DNA from: an uncultured Clostridia bacterium
Lineage (GTDB): Bacteria; Bacillota; Clostridia; Oscillospirales; CAG-272
Reading direction: 5' to 3'
Length of the DNA: 6,152 bases
Assembly (NCBI GenBank): GCA_945949385.1
Contig: CAMFEL010000116.1
Coordinates: 1 to 6,152, forward strand
Made by a program: the position numbers and the translations under genes. Each line of letters opens with the position of its first letter. Within the stretch, counting starts at the first letter, position 1. Of this stretch, positions 1 to 5,847 are shown piece after piece. Below the pieces are notes generated by a model. That model searched no databases. It worked only from the letters and a program-made list of their open reading frames with translations, and was not told the DNA's origin.

Positions 1-101
1 CCCGTATATATTCCGCGGAGCGCGAGGCAGAGCCTCGTATATACCCACCGGGGTGCGGGGGGGAGCCTCGCATATGTTCCGATAATACGGGGCAGCGCGG
101 C
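1..101. repeat. Three imperfect 33-bp tandem units (intergenic)
   Basis: Three consecutive units can be set at an exact 33-bp period: 3-35, 36-68 and 69-101. Each begins with CG followed by a YATATR-type core (CGTATATA, CGTATATA, CGCATATG). By hand alignment, units 1 and 2 match at about 24 of 33 positions and both end in GAGCCT. Unit 3 is more diverged but keeps TTCCG after the core, like unit 1. Unit 1 also holds a small hairpin, CGAGGC-AGA-GCCTCG at 23-37, with no T-tract, so it is not a convincing terminator. The array reaches the window edge and may continue to the left. The plus strand is open through it, but the composition (a run of seven Gs) looks non-coding. Confidence 0.5.
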
Positions 102-680
102 TTACGCTTCGGCGTTTTCTTTTTTCGCCGCGAGACGTTCCTCGAAGCCTTTTTTATAGCCGAGAAGCATTGCGGGGAATACGGCAGCCGCGTATACGGC
201 AAATCCGACCAGCCTGCACCAGAAGTGCATGGGACCGTCAGGCTCGCCGGTACCCCAACGGAAATTCAGAGCCGCCGCCATATATGCCACTGGACCGGAG
301 AAAAACTCCCATCCCACAACGCCCAAAAGATACAGCACCGCGCCGAAAACCGCAAAGCCTACGGCAAAGGCCACCGCAGCTTTTCCCATATCGGGGGAGA
401 GAGAAGCGCGGTCTGCACCGCGGCTTTCAAGGTAAGTAACATCGTTTGCACCGAGACGGCGCATATAAATATACATCGCAAAAACGCACAGCACTATGCC
501 CAGTGCCACATCAACGCCCACAAGCGCCGTGTGGAGCATGCCGGAAACCGCGCCCATAAGCTCCTCTATCCATCTGAGAAGCATTATAACGAAATAGGAT
601 ACCAGACCCTCCAGAGCAAGAAAGCCGACTATAAGAGGTGTTTGCTGCATAAGATCCCAAAATCTTTTTCCGTTGCTCAT
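102..680 (-). CDS. Hypothetical four-pass membrane protein
   Basis: I do not recognise this family. From the chosen start the protein is 192 residues, with four likely hydrophobic membrane segments near residues 14-35, 52-73, 101-123 and 155-175. Between segments 2 and 3 is a polar loop of about 25 residues, and a charged, lysine/glutamate-rich tail follows the last segment. No catalytic motif or signal peptidase site is visible. I prefer the ATG at 680 because GGAG at 687-690 sits 6 nt upstream and GGAGG at 692-696 sits 11 nt upstream. An in-frame ATG at 698 would add six residues (MEAEQE) but has only a weak GAG before it. The gene has its own promoter at 730-758, so it can be expressed apart from the glycosidase genes upstream. 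No terminator was found after its stop. The coding call is firm; the function is unknown. Confidence 0.85.
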   Translation of the reverse strand: MSNGKRFWDLMQQTPLIVGFLALEGLVSYFVIMLLRWIEELMGAVSGMLHTALVGVDVALGIVLCVFAMYIYMRRLGANDVTYLESRGADRASLSPDMGKAAVAFAVGFAVFGAVLYLLGVVGWEFFSGPVAYMAAALNFRWGTGEPDGPMHFWCRLVGFAVYAAAVFPAMLLGYKKGFEERLAAKKENAEA

Positions 681-696
681 TTCCTGCTCCGCCTCC
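681..696 (-). promoter_or_regulatory. Ribosome binding site deciding the start of the membrane protein
   Basis: On the minus strand, GGAGG (696-692) and GGAG (690-687) lie 11 and 6 nt before the ATG at 680. They overlap the first codons of the longer alternative that begins at 698, which itself lacks a good Shine-Dalgarno sequence. This favours translation starting at 680. Confidence 0.55.
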
Positions 697-729
697 ATGC
701 TGCTCGCGTTTTTCTCATCTTCCGTATAT

Positions 730-758
730 ATTTTACATCAATTATAACTCAAAGTCAA
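730..758 (-). promoter_or_regulatory. Sigma-A type promoter of the membrane protein gene
   Basis: On the minus strand, TTGACT (758-753) is followed after exactly 17 nt by TAAAAT (735-730). Both match the sigma-A consensus at five of six positions, and the spacer is the optimal length. Transcription would begin near 723, giving a leader of about 43 nt to the ATG at 680. A TATAAT also lies inside the spacer but is too close to this -35 to be its partner. The promoter sits in the gap after the GHL10 gene, so the membrane protein need not depend on read-through. Confidence 0.7.
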
Positions 759-775
759 CCGCACATTTAATGCTC

Positions 776-797
776 GCCGCAAAATATTGCCGCAAAA
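776..797. repeat. 9-bp direct repeat upstream of the promoter
   Basis: GCCGCAAAA occurs at 776-784 and again at 789-797 on the plus strand (TTTTGCGGC on the minus strand), a 13-bp period. It lies 18-39 bp upstream of the -35 box at 753-758, just after the GHL10 stop. It could be a regulator-binding site or chance; no hairpin typical of a terminator is seen here. Confidence 0.35.
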
Positions 798-812
798 ATC
801 CCCCTTGTTCGA

Positions 813-2120
813 TTACTCTTGCGAGATGTCGGACTCCTTGCCGGCGTAAAACGCTATTATCTCGTCCGTTATGCCGTGCAGATTACTTTCAATCTCTCCG
901 TAGCCGTAAAAAACACTGCCGCGGTACGTCTCTTTTTCCGAGGCATAGGTAAGCTGAGACGTCATAATTCCCTGCGGGTTTTCCCAATCCTCCTCGTAAC
1001 GGTAGGCGGCGTGACTAATAAGAAGCCTGACATCGGTGTTTTTCTCTTTTACCATGGCGTCCCACCAGTCGCACAGCACATCGTAGGGCGCCGCGCTGTC
1101 CACATCCCGCCAGTATATCTGCGGAGCTATGTAATCCACATATCCGCCTTCCACCCAGGCGAGAGTGTCGCAGTATATGTCGTAATACGACTGCGAGCCC
1201 CGTGTCTCGCTGCCGCTTTCATCCCCGTAGCCGTTTTTCCATATGCCGAAGGGGGCAACGCCGAACAGGCAGTCGCTGTCCGCTTCTTTCACCGTTTCAT
1301 ACACGGACTTAACAAGGCGGTTAACATTTGAGCGCCGCCAGTCGCCTATGTCCTCATAATCCTTTCCGTATTCGGCATAGGTGTCTCCGTCGTCAAACTC
1401 AGCTATGTGCTTTGTGCCGTCATCTTCTGTAACATATACGGGATAGGGGTAAAAGTAATCGTCGAAAACGATTCCGTCAACGGCGTAATTTTCTACGATC
1501 TCCCGCACGCCGTCGCATACAAGGTCAATGACCTCGCCTCTGCCGCAATCGTAATATATCTTGCCGTCGGCGTATTTCACCGTCAAAGAAGGATTTTGCC
1601 TTGCGGGATTTTTCTCCGCAAGATCCCCCGTCTCACCGCCCGCGGCAACCCGCAGAGGATTTATCCAGGCGTGTACGGCAATATTTTTTTCGTGAGCCTT
1701 TTCAACAAGATATTCAAGGGCATCAAGGGGCAGCGTTCCGTCCGTTGATATATATTTGCTTACGGGGAAAATGTCCGAAGCATACAAAGCGTCGGAGCAG
1801 GGGCGCACCTGAAAGAATACGGTGTTAAGCCCCGCACCCCCGACAGTTTCCACAATGGAATCAAGCTCTTCTTTCAACTCTTTTTCCGATAAATCCGGGG
1901 ACGACGGAAAGTCAATATTTGATACGGAAGCTATCCATACACCGCGCACATCCGAAAACTCGACCTCCGGTTTTTCCTCTTTTTCACCGTCGCGTCCGAT
2001 CAGCAGAACCGCCGATATAACGCCGCCGAAAAGCAGCACAAAAGCAACGCAGACGGAAATCACCGCTGTAAGCGTTTTTTTGTCCCTGAAATCAAACTTC
2101 ATCAGCTTTTTAATATCCAC
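813..2120 (-). CDS. Membrane-anchored GHL10 (DUF187) family glycosidase-like protein
   Basis: This 435-residue protein has a short basic N-terminus, one membrane segment at about residues 18-42 and an acidic linker, followed by an extracytoplasmic GHL10 TIM-barrel domain. Family hallmarks seen in order are RGVWIASVSNIDFPS (59-73), FFQVRP (102-107), HAWINPLR (150-157), DGIVFDDYFYP (215-225) and VDYIAPQIYW (328-337). The acidic pair D220-D221 is the best candidate for the active site. Established knowledge: the family includes YngK of Bacillus subtilis and E. coli DigH (YddW), which acts on denuded peptidoglycan glycan strands. The lack of a lipobox and of a clear cleavage site suggests an uncleaved anchor. 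The start is GTG at 2120, supported by AGGA at 2129-2132 eight nt upstream; the in-frame ATG at 2102 has no ribosome binding site. It follows the GH20 gene by 90 nt with no terminator or promoter visible between them, so the two are probably co-transcribed. The exact substrate is inferred. Confidence 0.93.
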   Translation of the reverse strand: MDIKKLMKFDFRDKKTLTAVISVCVAFVLLFGGVISAVLLIGRDGEKEEKPEVEFSDVRGVWIASVSNIDFPSSPDLSEKELKEELDSIVETVGGAGLNTVFFQVRPCSDALYASDIFPVSKYISTDGTLPLDALEYLVEKAHEKNIAVHAWINPLRVAAGGETGDLAEKNPARQNPSLTVKYADGKIYYDCGRGEVIDLVCDGVREIVENYAVDGIVFDDYFYPYPVYVTEDDGTKHIAEFDDGDTYAEYGKDYEDIGDWRRSNVNRLVKSVYETVKEADSDCLFGVAPFGIWKNGYGDESGSETRGSQSYYDIYCDTLAWVEGGYVDYIAPQIYWRDVDSAAPYDVLCDWWDAMVKEKNTDVRLLISHAAYRYEEDWENPQGIMTSQLTYASEKETYRGSVFYGYGEIESNLHGITDEIIAFYAGKESDISQE

Positions 2121-2128
2121 CGCTGCTT

Positions 2129-2137
2129 TCCTTTCCT
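2129..2137 (-). promoter_or_regulatory. Ribosome binding site for the GTG start of the GHL10 gene
   Basis: The minus strand reads AGGAAAGGA over 2137-2129, with the nearer AGGA ending 8 nt before the GTG at 2120. It supports the GTG over the downstream ATG at 2102, which has only an A-rich stretch in front of it. Confidence 0.6.
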
Positions 2138-2210
2138 GTTATCAAAGAGACTGTTTCACCCGTTCCAAATATACTTGTCCGAAGCGCAGAATATTCCCGT
2201 CCCGCCACGC

Positions 2211-3650
2211 TTACATTGTAAGCTCGGTCAGCACCCTTTCAGAAGTAACAATAGCGTCGGACAAGGTCTCAAAATCAGTACGCTTTGACTTGTTCCATGT
2301 GTTTTCGCTGATATAGGGCAGACGGCGGCGGATCTTTTCAAACTCGTCGCTTCTTCCTTCCGCCGGGCTGTTAAAGGATTTTTCAATTGTGTCTCCCCAG
2401 CTTGAAAGCTGCCCGCCCGTCATAAGGGGACTGTATGCCATACGCATCATTCCGTCGCGGTAGGGAGAGGAGTCGTTTATGGTTCCGTAGGAGCAAATGT
2501 CCCAGTCAAAGCATTCCTTTTCGCTGTAATACCATGTGGGTGTGACCACATAGGTAGGCAGCCAGGAGCAGTTAATTACGCTGAAGCCGTCGGCAATCAG
2601 GGAGGAGGCAAGCTGATAGCTTGAATCAAACACCATGACACTGCACTCTTTCGGTATCATAGAGTTAGTGACCTTGTGAAAGCCCTCCCACACAATGGGC
2701 TTTTTGCCGCAGGCTGTTACGGTTTTGGCGTTTTCGGCTATAAAACGGGCAAGATATCGCAGCATAAGATATTCCGCCGAGGTCATACCGGGGCACTCGT
2801 CGTCGGGAGAATAGCCGCACTCTCTGCCGAAAGCCTCGCTGTCGGCACAGTCAAGCCACCATCCGAGACGCGACTCGTCGCCGCCGATGTGGATATATTC
2901 GGCCTCGGGAAACATTTCGCACACCTCGCGGTATATGCGGCTCATTCCATCTATGGAAGCGCGGGTAAATTTCAGTATACCGCTGTCTCCGAAAATCTCC
3001 GGATAAGCCTTTTGTATAACGGTGGAATGTCCGGGGGAGTCCACCTCGGGCACAATGCTCACCCCGCGGCTTGCGGCATAGGCGCGCAGAGAAGCTATCT
3101 CACTTTCCGTATAGCTTTTCCCGGGGGTGGGCAGCAGCGGAAACTCCTTTGAGGGCAGCGCATAGCTTTCATCATCCGAAAAATGGATATGGAGGTATTT
3201 TATCTTGTAAAGGCGGCACATATCGACATATTTTTTCATAAGCGGCAGGGGATGCAGACTGCGTGCGCAGTCTATGAGCAGTCCGCGGTACGCACAGTCA
3301 GGTCTGTCCGTGATTGTTACGCAGTCAAGCAGCAGACGGCCGTCATGCTTTTTTATAAGCTGAAGCAGGGTGGCAAACCCGTAGTGAGCCCCCTCGTCTC
3401 CGCCTGATTGAAGGCGTACCTGTCCCCCCGACACACAAAGCTTGTATTCCGCTTTTTCCATATCAGGGTCAAAAACGGCGCAAATACCGCCCTCTCCCTC
3501 GGAAAATTCAAAGCCGCGGCGGCGGGCGTCCTCGATAAATGCCGCGGTGGGAACGGGAAAATCACCGCATATTTTTGTCTCGATAAAGCAGTTTTCACCG
3601 CTTCTCCACCATCCCTTGGGAGTAGGGACTACATTGATACTGTCATTCAT
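2211..3650 (-). CDS. Beta-N-acetylhexosaminidase, glycoside hydrolase family 20
   Basis: This 479-residue enzyme should remove terminal beta-linked N-acetylhexosamines (GlcNAc or GalNAc) by substrate-assisted catalysis through the 2-acetamido group. An N-terminal GH20b-like domain covers roughly residues 1-115 and the catalytic barrel the remainder. Motifs seen are YRGLLIDCARS (121-131, with substrate-binding R122), KYLHIHFSDDESY (151-163), PEVDSPGHS (201-209) and HIGGDES (254-260). The catalytic pair is D258-E259. A late GGQLSSWGD (412-420) supplies the usual active-site tryptophan. No signal peptide or membrane segment is visible, so it is probably cytoplasmic and acts on imported oligosaccharides. 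The start is ATG at 3650 with AAGGAG eight nt upstream; a longer reading from a TTG at 3710 lacks a ribosome binding site and begins inside the leader. It is the first gene after a strong promoter and is followed by the GHL10 gene. The family is certain; the natural substrate is not. Confidence 0.96.
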   Translation of the reverse strand: MNDSINVVPTPKGWWRSGENCFIETKICGDFPVPTAAFIEDARRRGFEFSEGEGGICAVFDPDMEKAEYKLCVSGGQVRLQSGGDEGAHYGFATLLQLIKKHDGRLLLDCVTITDRPDCAYRGLLIDCARSLHPLPLMKKYVDMCRLYKIKYLHIHFSDDESYALPSKEFPLLPTPGKSYTESEIASLRAYAASRGVSIVPEVDSPGHSTVIQKAYPEIFGDSGILKFTRASIDGMSRIYREVCEMFPEAEYIHIGGDESRLGWWLDCADSEAFGRECGYSPDDECPGMTSAEYLMLRYLARFIAENAKTVTACGKKPIVWEGFHKVTNSMIPKECSVMVFDSSYQLASSLIADGFSVINCSWLPTYVVTPTWYYSEKECFDWDICSYGTINDSSPYRDGMMRMAYSPLMTGGQLSSWGDTIEKSFNSPAEGRSDEFEKIRRRLPYISENTWNKSKRTDFETLSDAIVTSERVLTELTM

Positions 3651-3658
3651 ATTTATTT

Positions 3659-3664
3659 CTCCTT
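3659..3664 (-). promoter_or_regulatory. Ribosome binding site of the GH20 gene
   Basis: AAGGAG on the minus strand, with an 8-nt spacer to the ATG at 3650. It is a near-consensus site and settles the start against the upstream TTG at 3710. Confidence 0.85.
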
Positions 3665-3737
3665 TTGAGTCTGTGTATCTGTTCAAAACTTCCGCAAAGC
3701 CTGTGTGCAAAAGACGGCAGACGTGCGCTCCATGCTG

Positions 3738-3767
3738 ATTATATCATTATATAAAACCGTAAGTCAA
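3738..3767 (-). promoter_or_regulatory. Strong extended -10 sigma-A promoter of the GH20-GHL10 unit
   Basis: On the minus strand TTGACT (3767-3762) is followed after 18 nt by a perfect TATAAT (3743-3738). A TG one base upstream of that box completes an extended -10 (TGATATAAT). The start of transcription would fall near 3731, leaving a leader of about 80 nt before the GH20 ATG at 3650. A second TATAAT at 3751-3746 is only 10 nt from this -35 and so is not its partner. Six-base inverted arms (3739-3744 and 3749-3754) overlap the -10 and could be an operator. Confidence 0.8.
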
Positions 3768-3786
3768 TATATTCGCTCCCATAAAT

Positions 3787-3809
3787 AAAAAAACCGCGCC
3801 GCGGTTTTT
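3787..3809 (-). terminator. Intrinsic terminator of the acyl-lipid operon
   Basis: The plus strand carries AAAAACCGC (3789-3797), a GCC loop (3798-3800) and GCGGTTTTT (3801-3809), a perfect 9-bp stem with a GC-rich top. Read on the minus strand, the hairpin is followed by seven Ts and then ATTTAT, a classic rho-independent signal. It begins one base after the LRAT-like gene's TAG (3812-3810), and it separates the acyl operon from the GH20 promoter about 20 nt further on. The A-tract on the other arm means it could also stop transcription on the plus strand. Confidence 0.9.
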
Positions 3810-4235
3810 CTATTCTGTCTTGCCGGACTTTCTTTTAAGTTTTTCGCGGGTTTTTCGGCGCTCGCCGTCCGCAAAGGAAGAAACGCTTTTCCCGAACACA
3901 CAGCTGTTGACAAAATGCTCACAGTTGTTGTGGAGAAAATCGTATCCCGTCTCCCCCACTCGGCTGAGAGCCACCCTGACCGTCTCCTCGGGGCTGCGGC
4001 GCTCCTTTTTCTCCCGTCTGTCAAGAACCGCGCACTCCGCAGCTCCGCCTTCCGACAGAAAAGCTTTCTCGTCGGTGACGCACACCGCGATCTGTTCCCG
4101 AGGTACCCCGTCGTTTCGGGGCGCGCCGAACTGGATTATGGTGTCCCTGCCCGCGTATATGCCGTAGTGATAGTAAAAGCTTACCTTCGTGCGGACAATA
4201 TCACCGTACTGCGGGGCCTTTTGCTCCCATTTCAT
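3810..4235 (-). CDS. LRAT/PLAAT-like (NlpC/P60-fold) cysteine acyltransferase
   Basis: This 141-residue protein has the layout of an LRAT domain. YGDIVRTKVSFYYHYGIYAG (residues 10-29) contains the HxGIY element with H23, and HNNCEHFVNSCVFG (102-115) contains the NCEHF signature with nucleophile C105. In LRAT and vertebrate PLAAT enzymes the cysteine takes an acyl group from a phospholipid as a thioester and passes it to an alcohol, an amine or water. The second triad histidine of PLAAT enzymes aligns with Q35 here (DTIIQFGAP), which is unusual. There is no signal peptide or transmembrane anchor; a strongly basic tail (125-139) could hold it to the inner membrane face. Its ATG overlaps the ACP stop as ATGA, so it is the last, translationally coupled gene before a terminator. 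The context points to acyl transfer from ACP or phospholipid; cysteine protease or amidase activity remains possible. Confidence 0.85.
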   Translation of the reverse strand: MKWEQKAPQYGDIVRTKVSFYYHYGIYAGRDTIIQFGAPRNDGVPREQIAVCVTDEKAFLSEGGAAECAVLDRREKKERRSPEETVRVALSRVGETGYDFLHNNCEHFVNSCVFGKSVSSFADGERRKTREKLKRKSGKTE

Positions 4236-4471
4236 TTCAGCTTGCCTTCAATGCAGGCGACCACATCGCCCACGGTTGCCATTTTCTCAAAATCCGCGTT
4301 TGTAAACTTTATGGCGAATTCCTCTTCAAGTCCCATGACCATATACAGCATGGCAACGGAAGAAAGCCCCACATCCTCTCTCAGATCGGACTCCTCCGTC
4401 ACACCGGAGGCGTCGATCTCGCCTTCAAACACGCTGTCCAACACTCTTTCAATTCTTTCTATCGTATTCAT
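4232..4471 (-). CDS. Stand-alone acyl carrier protein (phosphopantetheine-binding)
   Basis: This is a 79-residue, acidic four-helix carrier protein of normal ACP length. The attachment region reads DVGLSSVAML (33-42). S38 takes the place of the phosphopantetheine serine of the usual DSL motif, while the preceding aspartate is replaced by S37. The next helix, MGLEEEFAIKF (46-56), matches the ACP helix II-III region well. It needs a 4'-phosphopantetheinyl transferase encoded elsewhere. The gene overlaps both neighbours by ATGA (upstream PlsC stop at 4470-4468, downstream LRAT-like start at 4235). A GAGG about 10 nt upstream can serve as ribosome binding site. Its place among acyltransferases suggests a dedicated carrier for this operon rather than the fatty acid synthase ACP, which is usually linked to fab genes. 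Peptidyl carrier function is less likely because no condensation or adenylation genes of NRPS type are present in the window. Confidence 0.92.
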   Translation of the reverse strand: MNTIERIERVLDSVFEGEIDASGVTEESDLREDVGLSSVAMLYMVMGLEEEFAIKFTNADFEKMATVGDVVACIEGKLK

Positions 4472-5193
4472 TTTACCGTTTCCTCTCTTTCGGCAGCTTT
4501 CTTTTCCTCCGATTTCACGGCAGTCCCGCCGGTCAGCCTTTCATAGACTTCCCTGCACTTTTCAAGCTCGTCATGTACCTCGGCGGTCATTTTTTCTATG
4601 TCGGCAAATCCGGGACGGCTTTTTCCGCATCTCTCACAGCAGTCAAAGCTGTCACCGATAACATACAACCGCCTTTCGTACCAATGCTTTCTTCTGCCGG
4701 AATACATGGGAATAAGGGGGACCCCCGCCTGCGCCGCCAGAAGTACCGCTCCGCTTTTCAGCTCTCCCAGACTGCTGTCACGGTGTATGCCGCCCTGAAC
4801 GAATACGGTCAGCGGGCGTCCCTTGTCAAGCACGCTTTTTCCCTTTCGGATAGCCTCAATGTCATATCTGGTGCGGTCAACCTTTATACAGCCCATACCG
4901 CGGAGCAGCAGATTTTTCAGGGGAGTGTTCATCAGCGACTCTCCGGCAAAGGCGAACACACGCCTGTACCAGAACATACAGATCACCGCAAGGGGATCCA
5001 TAAATCCCGGATGGTTGGGCGCAATAACCGCCGCACCCCGCAAAAACAGCTTTTTCTTCTTGCCGTCCGTGTCCACCGTTTTCAATCTGAAAAAAAGCTG
5101 AAGCGGCAGACAGCATATTCTGCCCACATCCATAGGAAAGCGCCGCACGTCAAAAATGAGCCCTGCACGCTTCAGTATTTCCCGAAACCTCAT
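4468..5193 (-). CDS. PlsC-type 1-acylglycerol-phosphate acyltransferase family protein (with altered block III)
   Basis: This is a 241-residue member of the LPLAT/PlsC family, which transfers acyl chains from acyl-ACP or acyl-CoA to lysophospholipid-type acceptors at the membrane. Block I is NHPGFMDP with H61 and D66 (HX4D catalytic motif). Block II is GCIKVDR (101-107). Block III reads FVQGGIHRDS (131-140) instead of the usual FPEGTRS, so the glutamate is glutamine and the arginine is displaced. Block IV is VPLIPMY (158-164). A cysteine cluster CCERC (185-189) and a long charged tail (about 205-241) extend past the core. A hydrophobic stretch near 68-84 may associate with membrane. The ATG at 5193 overlaps the upstream stop (ATGA), and its own stop overlaps the ACP start. 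The acceptor could differ from lysophosphatidate because block III helps form the acceptor site; this is inference. Confidence 0.9.
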   Translation of the reverse strand: MRFREILKRAGLIFDVRRFPMDVGRICCLPLQLFFRLKTVDTDGKKKKLFLRGAAVIAPNHPGFMDPLAVICMFWYRRVFAFAGESLMNTPLKNLLLRGMGCIKVDRTRYDIEAIRKGKSVLDKGRPLTVFVQGGIHRDSSLGELKSGAVLLAAQAGVPLIPMYSGRRKHWYERRLYVIGDSFDCCERCGKSRPGFADIEKMTAEVHDELEKCREVYERLTGGTAVKSEEKKAAEREETVK

Positions 5194-5846
5194 TTCTTTT
5201 CTTCCTCTTTCATAGCTTCAAGCCTCAAGCGCAGGCTCTCGTTTTTTTCCTCAAGAAAAGCGGTCAACCGAGCGATCTCCTCATCGTCCGGCTCCGCCGT
5301 CACCGCAAGCTCTCTGAGATCTATGCTTTCACCGATTATAACCCTTGCCCGTTTTGTAATGCCGTACCGACCGTCCGTGTAGACCGGAACGATAGGTGCG
5401 CCGGATTTCAGAGCAATAAGCACGATGCCCGGCTTGAAAGGCCACGGCTTGCCGCCCACAGGCAGTCTGCCCTGAGGAAAAACGCCTACGGTGCCGCCCT
5501 CTTCAAGCACCTTTACGGACTCCGAGAGGAAAGACAGATTTTTCGTGTCCCTGTCCACATATATGCCGCCCAGCTTAAAGAGCAGCCATGAAAACAGGGC
5601 GTTTTTGCGAAACAGCACCTCTGCCATAAGAAACCTTATATACCTTGAGGGAAACACGGTCAGATACAGCACAAAGTCCATAAGCGATGTATGGTTTGAC
5701 ATAAGTATACACGGCTTCGGCAGCTTTTTCGGCTGCGCGGCTTTGTTCTCAAAATATAGCTTGTATTTGAAAAACAGGAATGCGCCCGGCGCGCCCGTGA
5801 TCTTTACAAAAGCGGTCACGGCGCGGCTTGGTTTCAGCTTTTTCAT
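5190..5846 (-). CDS. PlsC-type lysophospholipid acyltransferase family protein
   Basis: This 218-residue PlsC/LPLAT protein is distinct from its downstream neighbour. Block I is NHTSLMDF with H52 and D57, block II GGIYVDRDT (93-101), block III FPQGRL (123-128) and block IV APIVPVY (150-156), all in the normal order and spacing. The hydrophobic face near 45-90 suits peripheral or monotopic membrane binding, and the C-terminus (about 177-218) is highly charged. I chose the ATG at 5846, one nt after the upstream TGA (TGATATG). A TTG at 5855 would add three residues (MTD) and overlap the ACP tail by 8 nt; neither start has a strong ribosome binding site, so translation probably relies on coupling. 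Two PlsC proteins side by side suggest successive acylations, for example of sn-1 and sn-2 positions, or different acceptors. The family is certain; the substrate is not. Confidence 0.92.
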   Translation of the reverse strand: MKKLKPSRAVTAFVKITGAPGAFLFFKYKLYFENKAAQPKKLPKPCILMSNHTSLMDFVLYLTVFPSRYIRFLMAEVLFRKNALFSWLLFKLGGIYVDRDTKNLSFLSESVKVLEEGGTVGVFPQGRLPVGGKPWPFKPGIVLIALKSGAPIVPVYTDGRYGITKRARVIIGESIDLRELAVTAEPDDEEIARLTAFLEEKNESLRLRLEAMKEEEKK

Positions 5847-5847
5847 A

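Noticed and set aside
23..37. Hairpin CGAGGC-AGA-GCCTCG as a terminator of the membrane protein gene
   Set aside because: The stem is short and is not followed by a T-tract on either strand; it is better seen as part of the repeat units.
225..770. Plus-strand open frame of 181 residues opposite the membrane protein
   Set aside because: It is antisense to a gene with clear membrane segments, ribosome binding site and promoter, and it shows no domain.
2121..2210. A promoter or terminator between the GH20 and GHL10 genes
   Set aside because: No -35/-10 pair with acceptable spacing and no GC-rich hairpin with a T-tract is visible, so co-transcription is the simpler reading.
3651..3710. A 20-residue N-terminal extension of the GH20 protein from a TTG at 3710
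   Set aside because: It has no ribosome binding site and lies in the promoter leader, whereas the ATG at 3650 has AAGGAG at 8-nt spacing.
3764..4024. 86-residue minus-strand frame overlapping the LRAT-like gene
   Set aside because: It is a shadow of the LRAT-like gene in another frame, runs through the terminator hairpin and has no recognisable domain.
3915..4661. Long plus-strand open frame (248 residues) across the LRAT-like, ACP and PlsC genes
   Set aside because: It is antisense to three well-supported genes, low in complexity (serine- and proline-rich) and without family motifs.
4573..5382. Plus-strand open frame of 269 residues opposite the PlsC genes
   Set aside because: Both PlsC genes on the minus strand carry their motifs in order, so this is an antisense shadow produced by codon bias.
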